DNA of 9,663 nt from Clostridia bacterium (GTDB lineage Bacteria; Bacillota; Clostridia; Oscillospirales; Acutalibacteraceae), in assembly GCA_024404065.1 (NCBI GenBank), contig JAKSQR010000050.1:1-9663 (forward strand), written 5' to 3'. Positions 1 to 6,625 of this stretch are shown piece by piece. The position numbers were made by a program, and so were the translations under genes. Under the pieces are notes generated by a model. That model made no database searches, had not been told where the DNA came from, and saw only the letters and a program-made list of their open reading frames with translations. The number at the start of each line of letters is the position of its first letter. Position 1 is the first letter of the stretch.

Positions 1-10
1 TGGCGGTGGA

Positions 11-1534
11 TTATTTAAGGTCGCCGCCTACTGAGCCGTCCCAGGTATCTACCTGAGTAGCCTTCATTTCTTCCTCGTCAAACCACTTTGTAGTTACAGC
101 CTTTGTTTCTGTGTAGAAGCGGAAGCCGTCCTTACCAAGGCAGTGGAGGTCACCAAAGAAGCTCTGCTTGTGACCTGTGAAGGGGAATACACCAACGGGT
201 ACGGGGATACCTACGTTAACGCCTACCATACCGCCGTCAGTTCTCTTTGCAAACTCTCTGCCATAGTAACCGCTCTGTGTGAAGATAACGGAACCGTTAG
301 CAAATGGGTTGCGGTTCATAAGTGCAAGACCTTCTTCAAAGTCCTTAACTCTCTTAACGCAAAGTACAGGGCCAAAGATTTCTCTTGTACCTACTGTCAT
401 TTCCTCAGTAACCTTATCAAGGATTGTGGGGCCAATGTAGAAGCCGTTCTCATAGCCTTCAACTACGGTGTCACGGCCGTCAAGTACAAGCTCTGCGCCC
501 TCTTCGATGCCCTTGTTAATCCAGTTAATAACGCTCTCTTTATGTGAGCCTGTTACAACGGGACCAAGCTGGCTATCCTTAAAGTAAGCGGGGCCTACCT
601 TAAGCTCGCTTGCATACTGCTTAAGTAAAGCAACAAGCTTATCAGCAATGCTCTCCTGAGCAACGATAACTGAAAGAGCCATACATCTTTCACCAGCACA
701 GCCGAATGAAGAATTGATAATGCCTCTTGCTGTTCTTTCAAGTGCTGCATCCTCAAGTACAAGGCCATGGTTCTTAGCCTCGCAAAGGCACTGTACACGC
801 TTGCCGTTTGAAGCAGCTGTAGCGTAAATGTGCTTACCAACTGATGTAGAGCCAACAAATGTAATGCCCTTAACATCGGGATGCTCAAGGAAAATTTCTG
901 CTTCGTTTCTGGAGCAGGTAACAATATTGATTACGCCGTCGGGGAGACCTGCTTCCTTCCAGAGCTCTGCAATTCTCATACAGGTCATGGGAGTCATTGA
1001 AGCTGCCTTGATAACGATTGTGTTACCACATGTGATGCACATAGGTGTCATCCAGCCCATGGGAATCATACCGGGGAAGTTAAAGGGAGCGATGCCAGCG
1101 AAAACGCCAACGGGCTCTCTGTAAAGTGTAGTGTCGTAACCAGATGAGGTATCACGGATGCTTTCGCCCATAAGAAGTGAGGGAGCGGAAAGTGCAAGCT
1201 CAACAGGCTCTTTAACCTTGAGGATATCACCCTTTGCCTCTGCCCAAACCTTGCCTTCCTCTGTAGCACAAAGCTCGGTAAGCTCATCCATGTGCTCGTT
1301 AAGAAGCTCACGGAGTTTGTAAACAATCTGAACTCTCTTCATTACGGGAGTATTGCTCCACTCGGGGAAAGCTGCCTTTGCACAGCTTACTGCATACTCA
1401 ACCTCTTCCTTTGTACAGCAGGGAGTCTGAGCGATAACCTCACCAGTTGATGGGTTAAATACGTCCATATACTTCTCGGTCTTGGATTCAATCCACTGAC
1501 CGCCTGCAAGGTACTTAAGCTTTTTTGGTGCCAT
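11..1534 (-). CDS. mmsA: Methylmalonate-semialdehyde dehydrogenase, CoA-acylating (MmsA/IolA family)
   Basis: This 507-residue cytosolic protein is an aldehyde dehydrogenase of the MMSDH branch. That family oxidises malonate or methylmalonate semialdehyde with NAD+ and CoA to acetyl- or propionyl-CoA, in valine, inositol or beta-alanine breakdown. Visible motifs are the oxyanion Asn in APFNFP (N152), FVGST in the nucleotide fold (226-230), the AKNH signature (253-256), the catalytic Cys in GERCMA (C284) and EIFGPV (385-390). The general-base Glu of ordinary ALDHs is absent, as is usual for MMSDH. The two residues before AKNH are Cys-Glu (251-252), where relatives I recall have Gly just before the Ala. 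Length is normal for the family. The ATG is preceded by AAAGGAA. It starts 41 bases after the metallophosphoesterase, with no terminator or promoter in the gap, so the two are probably co-transcribed. No other inositol or valine catabolic gene is in the window, so the true substrate is open. Confidence 0.92.
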   Translation of the reverse strand: MAPKKLKYLAGGQWIESKTEKYMDVFNPSTGEVIAQTPCCTKEEVEYAVSCAKAAFPEWSNTPVMKRVQIVYKLRELLNEHMDELTELCATEEGKVWAEAKGDILKVKEPVELALSAPSLLMGESIRDTSSGYDTTLYREPVGVFAGIAPFNFPGMIPMGWMTPMCITCGNTIVIKAASMTPMTCMRIAELWKEAGLPDGVINIVTCSRNEAEIFLEHPDVKGITFVGSTSVGKHIYATAASNGKRVQCLCEAKNHGLVLEDAALERTARGIINSSFGCAGERCMALSVIVAQESIADKLVALLKQYASELKVGPAYFKDSQLGPVVTGSHKESVINWINKGIEEGAELVLDGRDTVVEGYENGFYIGPTILDKVTEEMTVGTREIFGPVLCVKRVKDFEEGLALMNRNPFANGSVIFTQSGYYGREFAKRTDGGMVGVNVGIPVPVGVFPFTGHKQSFFGDLHCLGKDGFRFYTETKAVTTKWFDEEEMKATQVDTWDGSVGGDLK

Positions 1535-1575
1535 AAGTAATCATTCCTTTGCTATATGTGAATTTTTATTTTTGC

Positions 1576-2979
1576 TTATCTTACATCACTGATTGTATCG
1601 TGATAGTTATTGAATTTGCCGCCTGTTACAAGGCTCTCTGCCAGATCGGGTAATTCACGGCAGAATTTATTTTTGCGTACGTAAAACTTAGGTACGGAAA
1701 CAACCGCTTTAAGCAATCTGCAGTAGGCTGAATCTGCCTCGTGAGGCACAGGTGTGCCGCCTATTACGTTGCGCAGGCAATCGTGGATGAAATCCATAAC
1801 GGGAACATCCCAGTATTCCTTTGCGTCCTTTTTGCTTATTTTGGATGTGCCGAAGGTTACAAGCTTAACAAGGCGGTAGGCGTTTTTAACCTTTGCCTTG
1901 GTGATGTACTTGATAATGGGGCGGATTGCCCAGTGGAATTTGCCGATAGTTTCGTTTGCCTTGCCCTTTATGCCAAGAGCCCTGAGCCTTGCCTGAAATT
2001 CCTTGGTATCCTTGCTTGCGCCTGGGTAAATTATATTATCCACAAGGCCGTAAAGATGCTCCTCAAGGTACTGCTCAGTATTCTTTGTGCCGTTAAACTC
2101 AAAGGTGGGGGCGCAGACTGTATCTATGGTAACCTTTTCGCCATCTACCGTAACATTTACGATGGATGAGGGGTAGCCTACAAGTGAGCCTACATTAACC
2201 TGAGTGATGGTGTTGCCCTTCTCAGTAGTAAGCTGGGTTACCCTGTGAATGTGGGAGTGACCTACAAACATATATTTAAGCCCTGCATCTGCAAGCAGAG
2301 TGGCTGCGTCCTTGGGGTAGCCTACACGCATACCAAATGCGGAAATAATGGGATGAACATGGGGCAGTATAAGATGATGCTCCATACCAAGCATTACCTT
2401 GCCGTCCTCTTTTGCCTTTGCAATCTGCTCTTTAATCCAGGCAAAATGCTCATCGCTGTAGCCTGCGTGGCCTACGCCGCTCTGGTCATCATTGATTGCA
2501 AGCAGACGGACCTCGTCGCTTAAATCAACTGTGTAGCTTACAACACCAAGATGGGTTATGTACTCTGATAAAGCCTGCTTTGGGCCAAAGTCAAAGTAAA
2601 ACTCACGAAGCTCCTCGTGGGGGATGGTGGGTATATCGTGGGTTTCCTCCTCACCAAAATAACCACGGGGGTTTTCATCACAGCACCAGTCGTGGGTAGC
2701 GGTAATGAGGTAAACGGGCTTCTTCTGCTGCAGCTTATAAAGCTTTTCACGAAGCTCCTCATGGCTTACTCTTTCGCCGTCGTCTGAAACATCACCTGCA
2801 AGCATAACCGCCTGTGTGTCGCTGTTTGCAATGTAATCAAAGCTGGCATCTATGATAGCACCTGTCTCAATAAGGCACTTCTGGTCTGAGCCGCTCCTCA
2901 GCTGAAAAGCTCTGCCCTCGTCAGTAAGTGTGGGTGAGAAATGGTGGGTATCTGCAATAAATGTGATTTTTGTACTCAT
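1576..2979 (-). CDS. Calcineurin-like metallophosphoesterase with long C-terminal extension
   Basis: This 467-residue protein begins with a calcineurin-like phosphoesterase domain (about 1-290), a dimetal hydrolase fold that cleaves phosphomono- or diesters. The metal motifs are readable in order: D10-x-H12, GD at 62-63, HD at 96-97, MEHH at 199-202 and GHSH at 240-243. At the usual GNHD/E motif the Asn is replaced by Thr (T95-H96-D97), which may change metal bridging or substrate handling. Residues about 291-467 form a basic, mostly helical extension that I do not recognise. No signal peptide or membrane segment is visible, so it is probably cytosolic. The substrate cannot be inferred. It is the first gene of a likely two-gene operon with the downstream semialdehyde dehydrogenase. 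An AAAGGCGG stretch about 12 bases before the ATG is a weak, rather distant ribosome binding site. Confidence 0.85.
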   Translation of the reverse strand: MSTKITFIADTHHFSPTLTDEGRAFQLRSGSDQKCLIETGAIIDASFDYIANSDTQAVMLAGDVSDDGERVSHEELREKLYKLQQKKPVYLITATHDWCCDENPRGYFGEEETHDIPTIPHEELREFYFDFGPKQALSEYITHLGVVSYTVDLSDEVRLLAINDDQSGVGHAGYSDEHFAWIKEQIAKAKEDGKVMLGMEHHLILPHVHPIISAFGMRVGYPKDAATLLADAGLKYMFVGHSHIHRVTQLTTEKGNTITQVNVGSLVGYPSSIVNVTVDGEKVTIDTVCAPTFEFNGTKNTEQYLEEHLYGLVDNIIYPGASKDTKEFQARLRALGIKGKANETIGKFHWAIRPIIKYITKAKVKNAYRLVKLVTFGTSKISKKDAKEYWDVPVMDFIHDCLRNVIGGTPVPHEADSAYCRLLKAVVSVPKFYVRKNKFCRELPDLAESLVTGGKFNNYHDTISDVR

Positions 2980-3016
2980 TGTAGATTTTTGCCGCCTTTA
3001 TATAGATTAAAATATG

Positions 3017-3038
3017 GGCAGAATGCGGGCGCACTGCC
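3017..3038 (-). other. Small hairpin in the phosphoesterase 5' UTR
   Basis: GGCAG (3017-3021) pairs with CTGCC (3034-3038), and a shorter GCG/CGC helix can form inside. It lies in the roughly 80-base leader between the predicted start site near 3060 and the ATG at 2979. It has no U-tract, so it is not a terminator. It may be only a mild structure, with no known function. Confidence 0.3.
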
Positions 3039-3066
3039 ACACATAATAATCCATGATATTTAGGTC

Positions 3067-3095
3067 ATTATATTACAAGAAATTTTGCTTGTCAA
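3067..3095 (-). promoter_or_regulatory. Perfect consensus sigma-A promoter of the phosphoesterase-dehydrogenase operon
   Basis: On the minus strand, TTGACA (3090-3095) is followed by exactly 17 bases and then TATAAT (3067-3072). Both hexamers match the vegetative consensus without mismatch. Transcription would start near 3060, leaving about an 80-base leader. A promoter this strong implies high basal expression unless something represses it. Confidence 0.85.
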
Positions 3096-3130
3096 TAATA
3101 ATTTATATATTTATTACTTCATAAGTTTGA

Positions 3131-3180
3131 ATTTTTCACTATTTTCACGTTAAAAGGCTGTGAGAGATATGTGAAAAGAT
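3131..3180. repeat. Imperfect inverted repeat upstream of the phosphoesterase promoter
   Basis: ATTTTTCAC and TATTTTCAC (3131-3148) are tandem near-copies. They face an inverted pair, GTGAGAGATAT and GTGAAAAGAT (3160-3180), with one indel and some G-U type mismatches. The dyad lies about 40 bases upstream of the -35 box at 3090-3095. It could be a regulator-binding site or simply an AT-rich hairpin. Confidence 0.35.
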
Positions 3181-3212
3181 TTTTATTTCTCATTTTTGCA
3201 AATTTCCTCAGT

Positions 3213-3244
3213 AAAACAAAAACAGCACCCACTTTGAGGTGCTG
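3213..3244 (-). terminator. Rho-independent terminator of the repressor gene
   Basis: On the minus strand a perfect 7-bp stem (CAGCACC with GGTGCTG) and an 8-base loop are followed by TTTTTGTTTT. It begins 17 bases past the repressor stop codon, so the repressor is a single-gene transcript insulated from the phosphoesterase operon. Confidence 0.85.
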
Positions 3245-3261
3245 CATTAAATGTGCATATC

Positions 3262-3858
3262 TTATTTTACTGCCCTTCTTATTTCAACCGCTACGCCGAA
3301 AAATCTTACAGGCAGCTTTGCAATCTGCTCATTGGTGTAAAAAATTGAGTCATATTCAGGGTTTTCTGCAATCAGAATTATGCCGTTTTTCTGGTACTTG
3401 AGGCGCTTGATTGTTGCCTTCTCTCTGCCCTCAATCGCAACAACTATATCGTTGTTATCTGCCTCACTCTGCACACGCACAATTACTATATCCTCATCAA
3501 GAAACATGGGCTTCATGCTGTCGCCCTTAACCTTGAGAGCTACATATTCGCCCCTTGCGGAAAGCTCAGGTGAGATAGCCTCAAAGGCACTTATGTCCTC
3601 ATCCTCAACAAAGGTCATCTCCCCTGCCTGCACTACGCCCTTAACGGGAATCATGATGGGGTCATCAGGTGTATCAAGGCCTAAAATTGCACCGATGGAG
3701 GCGTGGAAAATCTGTGAAAGAGCTATGAGCATTTCAGTATCGGGATTAGTTCTGCCCTGCTCCCACTGGCTTACTGCGGTCTGATGTACTCCGCAAAGCT
3801 CTGCTAATTCAAGCTGTGAAAGGCGGGCTCTTTTTCTTAAATCTTTTATACGGTTCAT
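3262..3858 (-). CDS. LexA/CI-like self-cleaving transcriptional repressor (XRE HTH + S24 peptidase)
   Basis: This 198-residue protein has an N-terminal XRE helix-turn-helix (about 5-60; SQLELAELCGVHQTAVSQWE is the HTH core) and a C-terminal S24 LexA-type domain (about 70-198). The autoproteolysis parts are all present: an Ala-Gly cleavage site at 78-79 (VQAGE), nucleophile Ser114 in GDSM and general base Lys151 in ATIKR. The Ser-Lys spacing of 37 is the same as in LexA (S119/K156). By family knowledge such proteins dimerise on operators and cleave themselves when activated RecA accumulates after DNA damage. The reading frame opens upstream at 3984, but the start at 3858 is chosen because it has an AAAGGA site, begins at the conserved domain, and leaves the promoter outside the gene. 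It is divergent from the lysis operon and is its likely master repressor. Its own promoter carries one of the operator copies. Confidence 0.93.
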   Translation of the reverse strand: MNRIKDLRKRARLSQLELAELCGVHQTAVSQWEQGRTNPDTEMLIALSQIFHASIGAILGLDTPDDPIMIPVKGVVQAGEMTFVEDEDISAFEAISPELSARGEYVALKVKGDSMKPMFLDEDIVIVRVQSEADNNDIVVAIEGREKATIKRLKYQKNGIILIAENPEYDSIFYTNEQIAKLPVRFFGVAVEIRRAVK

Positions 3859-3919
3859 AGTGATTTTTCCTTTGTTTTTCAGTGTGAATTGTATTCTGAC
3901 GGGCTGTTTTCTATGTGTA

Positions 3920-3948
3920 ATTATGAGCGATTCTATTGAAAAAGTCAA
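3920..3948 (-). promoter_or_regulatory. Repressor promoter (leftward)
   Basis: On the minus strand, TTGACT (3943-3948), a 17-base spacer and CATAAT (3920-3925) form a good sigma-A promoter, with a start near 3913 and a leader of about 55 bases. The spacer contains one CTATTGA operator copy (3933-3939), which fits autorepression by the repressor. Confidence 0.75.
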
Positions 3949-4025
3949 GAAATTTTCGCAAATAATTAAAAGTTCTATTGACAAAGCTAAAAATCAGGCT
4001 TAGAATCAATAGTGCCACTAATTGA
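3931..4025. promoter_or_regulatory. Operator array for the cassette repressor
   Basis: TTCTATTGA occurs at 3931-3939 and again at 3973-3981, exactly 42 bp apart (four helical turns). An inverted copy of the core, TCAATAG, is at 4006-4012. The first lies in the spacer of the leftward promoter, the second overlaps the -35 of the rightward promoter, and the third abuts and overlaps its -10. The third extends into an imperfect dyad (4006-4025: TCAATAGTG facing CACTAATTGA). A three-site array on divergent promoters is typical of phage switches. That this repressor binds here is inference. Confidence 0.6.
3978..4006 (+). promoter_or_regulatory. Rightward promoter of the lysis operon
   Basis: TTGACA (3978-3983), a 17-base spacer and TAGAAT (4001-4006) give a near-consensus sigma-A promoter. 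The start would be near 4013, about 49 bases before the first gene. Both hexamers overlap CTATTGA-type operator sequence, so a bound repressor would block polymerase directly. Confidence 0.8.
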
Positions 4026-4061
4026 AACAGCCAAATTTTACAGAGAAGTGAGGGATGTATA

Positions 4062-4697
4062 ATGAACAGTACTATTATTTCGCCAGAGAAATATTATGAT
4101 TATCCAACAGAGGAGGAAGTAAAAAACGCAGTTAAAATCTGTTGTGGCCGCCACTGCAACGCCTGCGAATCCCCCGTTGAATACGCCTGGCGAAGGCGAA
4201 GGACTGACCTTGCAGACCTTGTGAATGTGGCTATTGAAAGGGAGCTGACGGACAGCGAAAAAGGGATAGTGACAGATATTTACTTTAACTATATGACCCC
4301 ACGCAAGGTGGCTGAAAAAAGAAAAATCTCCAGAAGTGCCGTTTACAAAACCCTGCGTGTTGCAACTGAAAAGCTTAAAAAGCCCCTGAGCTATGTTGTG
4401 ATGTATCAGCAGGATTTTATAGGCGAAGGTGCTGATGATACCCGCTTTTATGACGCTCTTAACATTGCCGCCGCAGGCAGAAGGCAGGCAGACAGCACAG
4501 GAGAAGCTCTTAAAAATCTCAGGCTCAGCCAAGCCCTTACTCTGACTCAGTCTGCAAAGGCAGCAGGGCTGTCAGTTGCCCGATTAAGACGAATTGAAAA
4601 TATGGAGGCAGAGCCCACATTTGATAATGTTTTAAGGCTCTGCACCGCTTATGGCATAAGCATTCACGAATTTATAAGGAGGCTTGAAAATGGCTGA
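4062..4697 (+). CDS. Two-HTH regulator: sigma-region-4-like domain plus C-terminal XRE domain
   Basis: This 211-residue protein is the first gene of the rightward operon, with a GAGGGA site before its ATG. Residues about 61-108 look like a sigma-70 region-4 helix-turn-helix, including VAEKRKISRSAVYKTLR. Residues about 147-208 look like an XRE-type HTH (LTLTQSAKAAGLSVARLRRIE core). A Cys/His cluster lies near the N-terminus (C27, C28, H31, C32, C35) and could bind metal or respond to redox. By position and fold it is probably a phage-type transcription regulator, comparable in idea to ArpU-like late activators, though I cannot assign it to a named family. It may be an activator or antirepressor of the operon, or act on distant targets. 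The last 8 bases overlap the next gene, suggesting translational coupling. Confidence 0.75.
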   Translation: MNSTIISPEKYYDYPTEEEVKNAVKICCGRHCNACESPVEYAWRRRRTDLADLVNVAIERELTDSEKGIVTDIYFNYMTPRKVAEKRKISRSAVYKTLRVATEKLKKPLSYVVMYQQDFIGEGADDTRFYDALNIAAAGRRQADSTGEALKNLRLSQALTLTQSAKAAGLSVARLRRIENMEAEPTFDNVLRLCTAYGISIHEFIRRLENG

Positions 4698-4923
4698 AAT
4701 AACCTCCCTTGCAAGGGAATATGAAAACAGTGCGGATATATTGACTACACGCATACACGCACGCAATGAAAAGCTTAAAACAATGCACCGCTGCTCAAAG
4801 GAAGCCTACCAGCTTAAAAGGGAGCTGAGCATTCTGTATAAAGAAAGGCTGGAGGCACTTGAAACCGCAAGGCACTTAAAAAAATACTATGATAAGGAGA
4901 GCACAAATGACACAATTCATTGA
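4690..4923 (+). CDS. Small charged helical (coiled-coil-like) protein, unknown function
   Basis: This 77-residue hydrophilic protein is rich in Lys, Glu, Leu and Arg, and its heptad-like pattern suggests one or two long helices. It has no membrane segment, so it is not an XhlA-type membrane-associated lysis protein. The ATG at 4690 is chosen because AGGAGG (4677-4682) lies 7 bases upstream. A TTG two codons earlier would sit only one base from that site. It overlaps the regulator by 8 bases and the next gene by 17, so it is firmly inside the operon. I do not recognise a family. A partner or chaperone of the neighbouring tail-like protein is a guess. Confidence 0.7.
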   Translation: MAEITSLAREYENSADILTTRIHARNEKLKTMHRCSKEAYQLKRELSILYKERLEALETARHLKKYYDKESTNDTIH

Positions 4924-5662
4924 GGCAACTATTGATGAAAACAGAGTGATGAGCTTTGATATGAAGGCAGTTTATGAGGGGGAAAACAACTCCTCCGTAA
5001 TTAAAATTCCCCTTGATATATGGGCTGATGAGAGCATAGATTTTTACTCACTCAGCCTTGAAACCTACCCCTTCGGCAGGCACTATTACATAGGCAATAT
5101 AGGCAGGGAGGATTGCCCCTTTGCCACCGTTTCAGAGGGATTTTTACTTCTGCCCCTTACAACAAGGCTTACATCTGCAGGCAAATTAAGGCTTCAGCTT
5201 TCCGCCCATTATACCGACGAAAACGGCAGAGAAATCATAGAGAAAACAAGCATTGCAAATCTTGTATTCAAGCCCTCAATGGTGCAGACCGACCTTACCC
5301 CTGCTGAGTTTACAAGCCTGCAGGCACAGTTTAACACCCTTAAAGCCCGTGTGGATGACCTTGATAAGGAAATGGATTACGACTACTTTTGCGCAGCCCT
5401 TTGTGCAAGGCTGCTTTATGTAAATAAAAGGATTACTCCCATCCATTTTCCACAGAGTGGCTCAAGGGCAGAGGAGCTTGTTGATGAGCTGCTTTCAGAT
5501 TTTACGGCAGACGGTAAAACAACACACTATATTGTAATGCCCACCTATTCAGGAGAATGTGCCTCTCTTATAGCAATTTACGCAGTGGAGGGCAACGCAG
5601 TGGTGGGCAGATATTCCGGCAGGGCATTGCTTGAGTTTATGCTCAGCCAGGTGAAAGGATGA
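4907..5662 (+). CDS. Phage tail/baseplate-like protein (possible BppU-type N-terminal domain)
   Basis: This 251-residue protein appears to have three parts. Residues about 1-130 are beta-rich, with an acidic ENNSSVIKIPL-type segment and an LTSAGKLRLQLSAHY-type strand. This resembles N-terminal domains of Firmicutes phage baseplate/receptor-binding proteins of the BppU kind. A short coiled coil follows (about 140-160, FTSLQAQFNTLKARVDDLDKE), then a mixed domain (about 160-251) I do not recognise. There is no signal peptide. The ATG at 4907 is chosen because AAGGAGA (4894-4900) precedes it by 6 bases. The in-frame ATG at 4889 would put that site inside the gene. In phages this kind of gene sits just before the lysis genes, as it does here. 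The baseplate assignment is inferred from pattern and context, and a non-structural role is possible. Confidence 0.6.
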   Translation: MTQFIEATIDENRVMSFDMKAVYEGENNSSVIKIPLDIWADESIDFYSLSLETYPFGRHYYIGNIGREDCPFATVSEGFLLLPLTTRLTSAGKLRLQLSAHYTDENGREIIEKTSIANLVFKPSMVQTDLTPAEFTSLQAQFNTLKARVDDLDKEMDYDYFCAALCARLLYVNKRITPIHFPQSGSRAEELVDELLSDFTADGKTTHYIVMPTYSGECASLIAIYAVEGNAVVGRYSGRALLEFMLSQVKG

Positions 5663-5666
5663 ATGA

Positions 5667-6224
5667 ATGAGTAAAAAGATAGTTATTTCAATAGGGCACG
5701 GCACAAGTATTCACGGCGGCTATGACCCAGGTGCTTTAAGCAAAGACGGCAAGTATGAGGAGCATAAAATTGCGGCAGAAATCGGCAGATACGCCGCTGA
5801 ATATTTAGGCTGTAAGCTGATAAATTATGATGGCTCAATGAGCCTTACAGACCGCATAGATGAGATAAACAGAATTGACCCCGACTTCTGTGCGGATATA
5901 CACCTTAACGCAGGGGGAGGCACAGGCACAGAGGTATTTTACTACCACAACTCCCCTACGGGCAAAAGAGCCGCAACTGAGGTCTGCAGGCAGATAAGCT
6001 CTGAGCTGGATGTTCACAACCGCTGTGCAAAAATTAAGCTTAATAAATACGGCAAGGATTACTTTGCCTACATCAGATGCACCCGCCCCTGCGCAATCCT
6101 GATAGAAACTGTGTTTATTGATAACGACAGCGACCTTGAAAAAATCAAAACACCTGATGGTATGCAGAGGTGCGGCTACGCCATCGGCAGAGCACTTGAG
6201 AAATCAATCATTAAATATCAGTAA
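5667..6224 (+). CDS. N-acetylmuramoyl-L-alanine amidase (Amidase_3), endolysin
   Basis: This 185-residue protein consists of a single Amidase_3 zinc hydrolase domain that cuts the amide bond between MurNAc and L-Ala in peptidoglycan. Zinc ligands are His11 (IGHGT), Glu31 or Glu32 (YEEHK) and His79 (DIHLNA). The catalytic Glu is E147 in LIETVFIDN. There is no signal peptide and no separate wall-binding domain, so release to the wall should depend on the holin encoded next. AAAGGA lies 7 bases before the ATG, and the start is 4 bases after the previous stop. The amidase gene precedes the holin gene, the reverse of the commonest phage order. All catalytic residues are intact, so it should be active. 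Confidence 0.92.
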   Translation: MSKKIVISIGHGTSIHGGYDPGALSKDGKYEEHKIAAEIGRYAAEYLGCKLINYDGSMSLTDRIDEINRIDPDFCADIHLNAGGGTGTEVFYYHNSPTGKRAATEVCRQISSELDVHNRCAKIKLNKYGKDYFAYIRCTRPCAILIETVFIDNDSDLEKIKTPDGMQRCGYAIGRALEKSIIKYQ

Positions 6225-6235
6225 GGAGAGAGAAA

Positions 6236-6490
6236 ATGAAAAAGCTTAAAATCACTTCCGTTTCCGCAGGCACATGGGTAAGACTTGTGCTGCTTATTGC
6301 AACCTTTACAAATATGACCCTGAGTATGCTTGGCAAAAATCCCGTTATGGCAGACGGCACAGCAGGCAACATTGCCTCAATTATTATGGCATCCTCAACC
6401 GCCCTTGTATCCTACTGGAAAAATAATTCATTTACAAAGGCGGCTATGCAGGCAGACAGAGTGCTTGCGGAGATAAAAAGCAACAATTAA
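6236..6490 (+). CDS. XhlB-like phage holin (SPP1/PBSX holin family)
   Basis: This 84-residue membrane protein has two transmembrane segments (about 13-32 and 43-60) separated by a short polar turn, and a charged C-terminal tail, as in class II holins. The first segment and following turn (VRLVLLIATFTNMTLSMLGK) resemble PBSX XhlB, and SYWKNNSFTKAA is typical of the SPP1-type holin family. Holins form lesions in the cytoplasmic membrane at a set time, letting the leaderless amidase reach the wall. AAGGAGAG begins right at the amidase stop codon and lies 5 bases before the ATG, so the two are tightly coupled. Confidence 0.9.
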   Translation: MKKLKITSVSAGTWVRLVLLIATFTNMTLSMLGKNPVMADGTAGNIASIIMASSTALVSYWKNNSFTKAAMQADRVLAEIKSNN

Positions 6491-6625
6491 TAATCTGTTT
6501 ACAAAAAATCCAAAAAATAATGCAACAAAAGGTGTAATTTAGCTTACTGATATGTGAAAGCATAAGGCAAAAAGAGACCGTGGATGGCATCGGATTGCTC
6601 AGAAAAACTGCAGGAGGCAAAGGCA

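Noticed and set aside
143..547. 134-residue plus-strand frame.
   Set aside because: It is the complement of the C-terminal part of the semialdehyde dehydrogenase and has no independent ribosome binding site or family signal.
3859..3984. Longer N-terminus for the repressor, starting at 3984.
   Set aside because: The extra 42 residues precede the HTH domain, have no family match, and would cover the repressor's own promoter and an operator copy. The ATG at 3858 has a good ribosome binding site.
4038..4532. 164-residue open frame on the minus strand.
   Set aside because: It lies opposite the well-supported two-HTH regulator, runs across the rightward operon and shows no domain.
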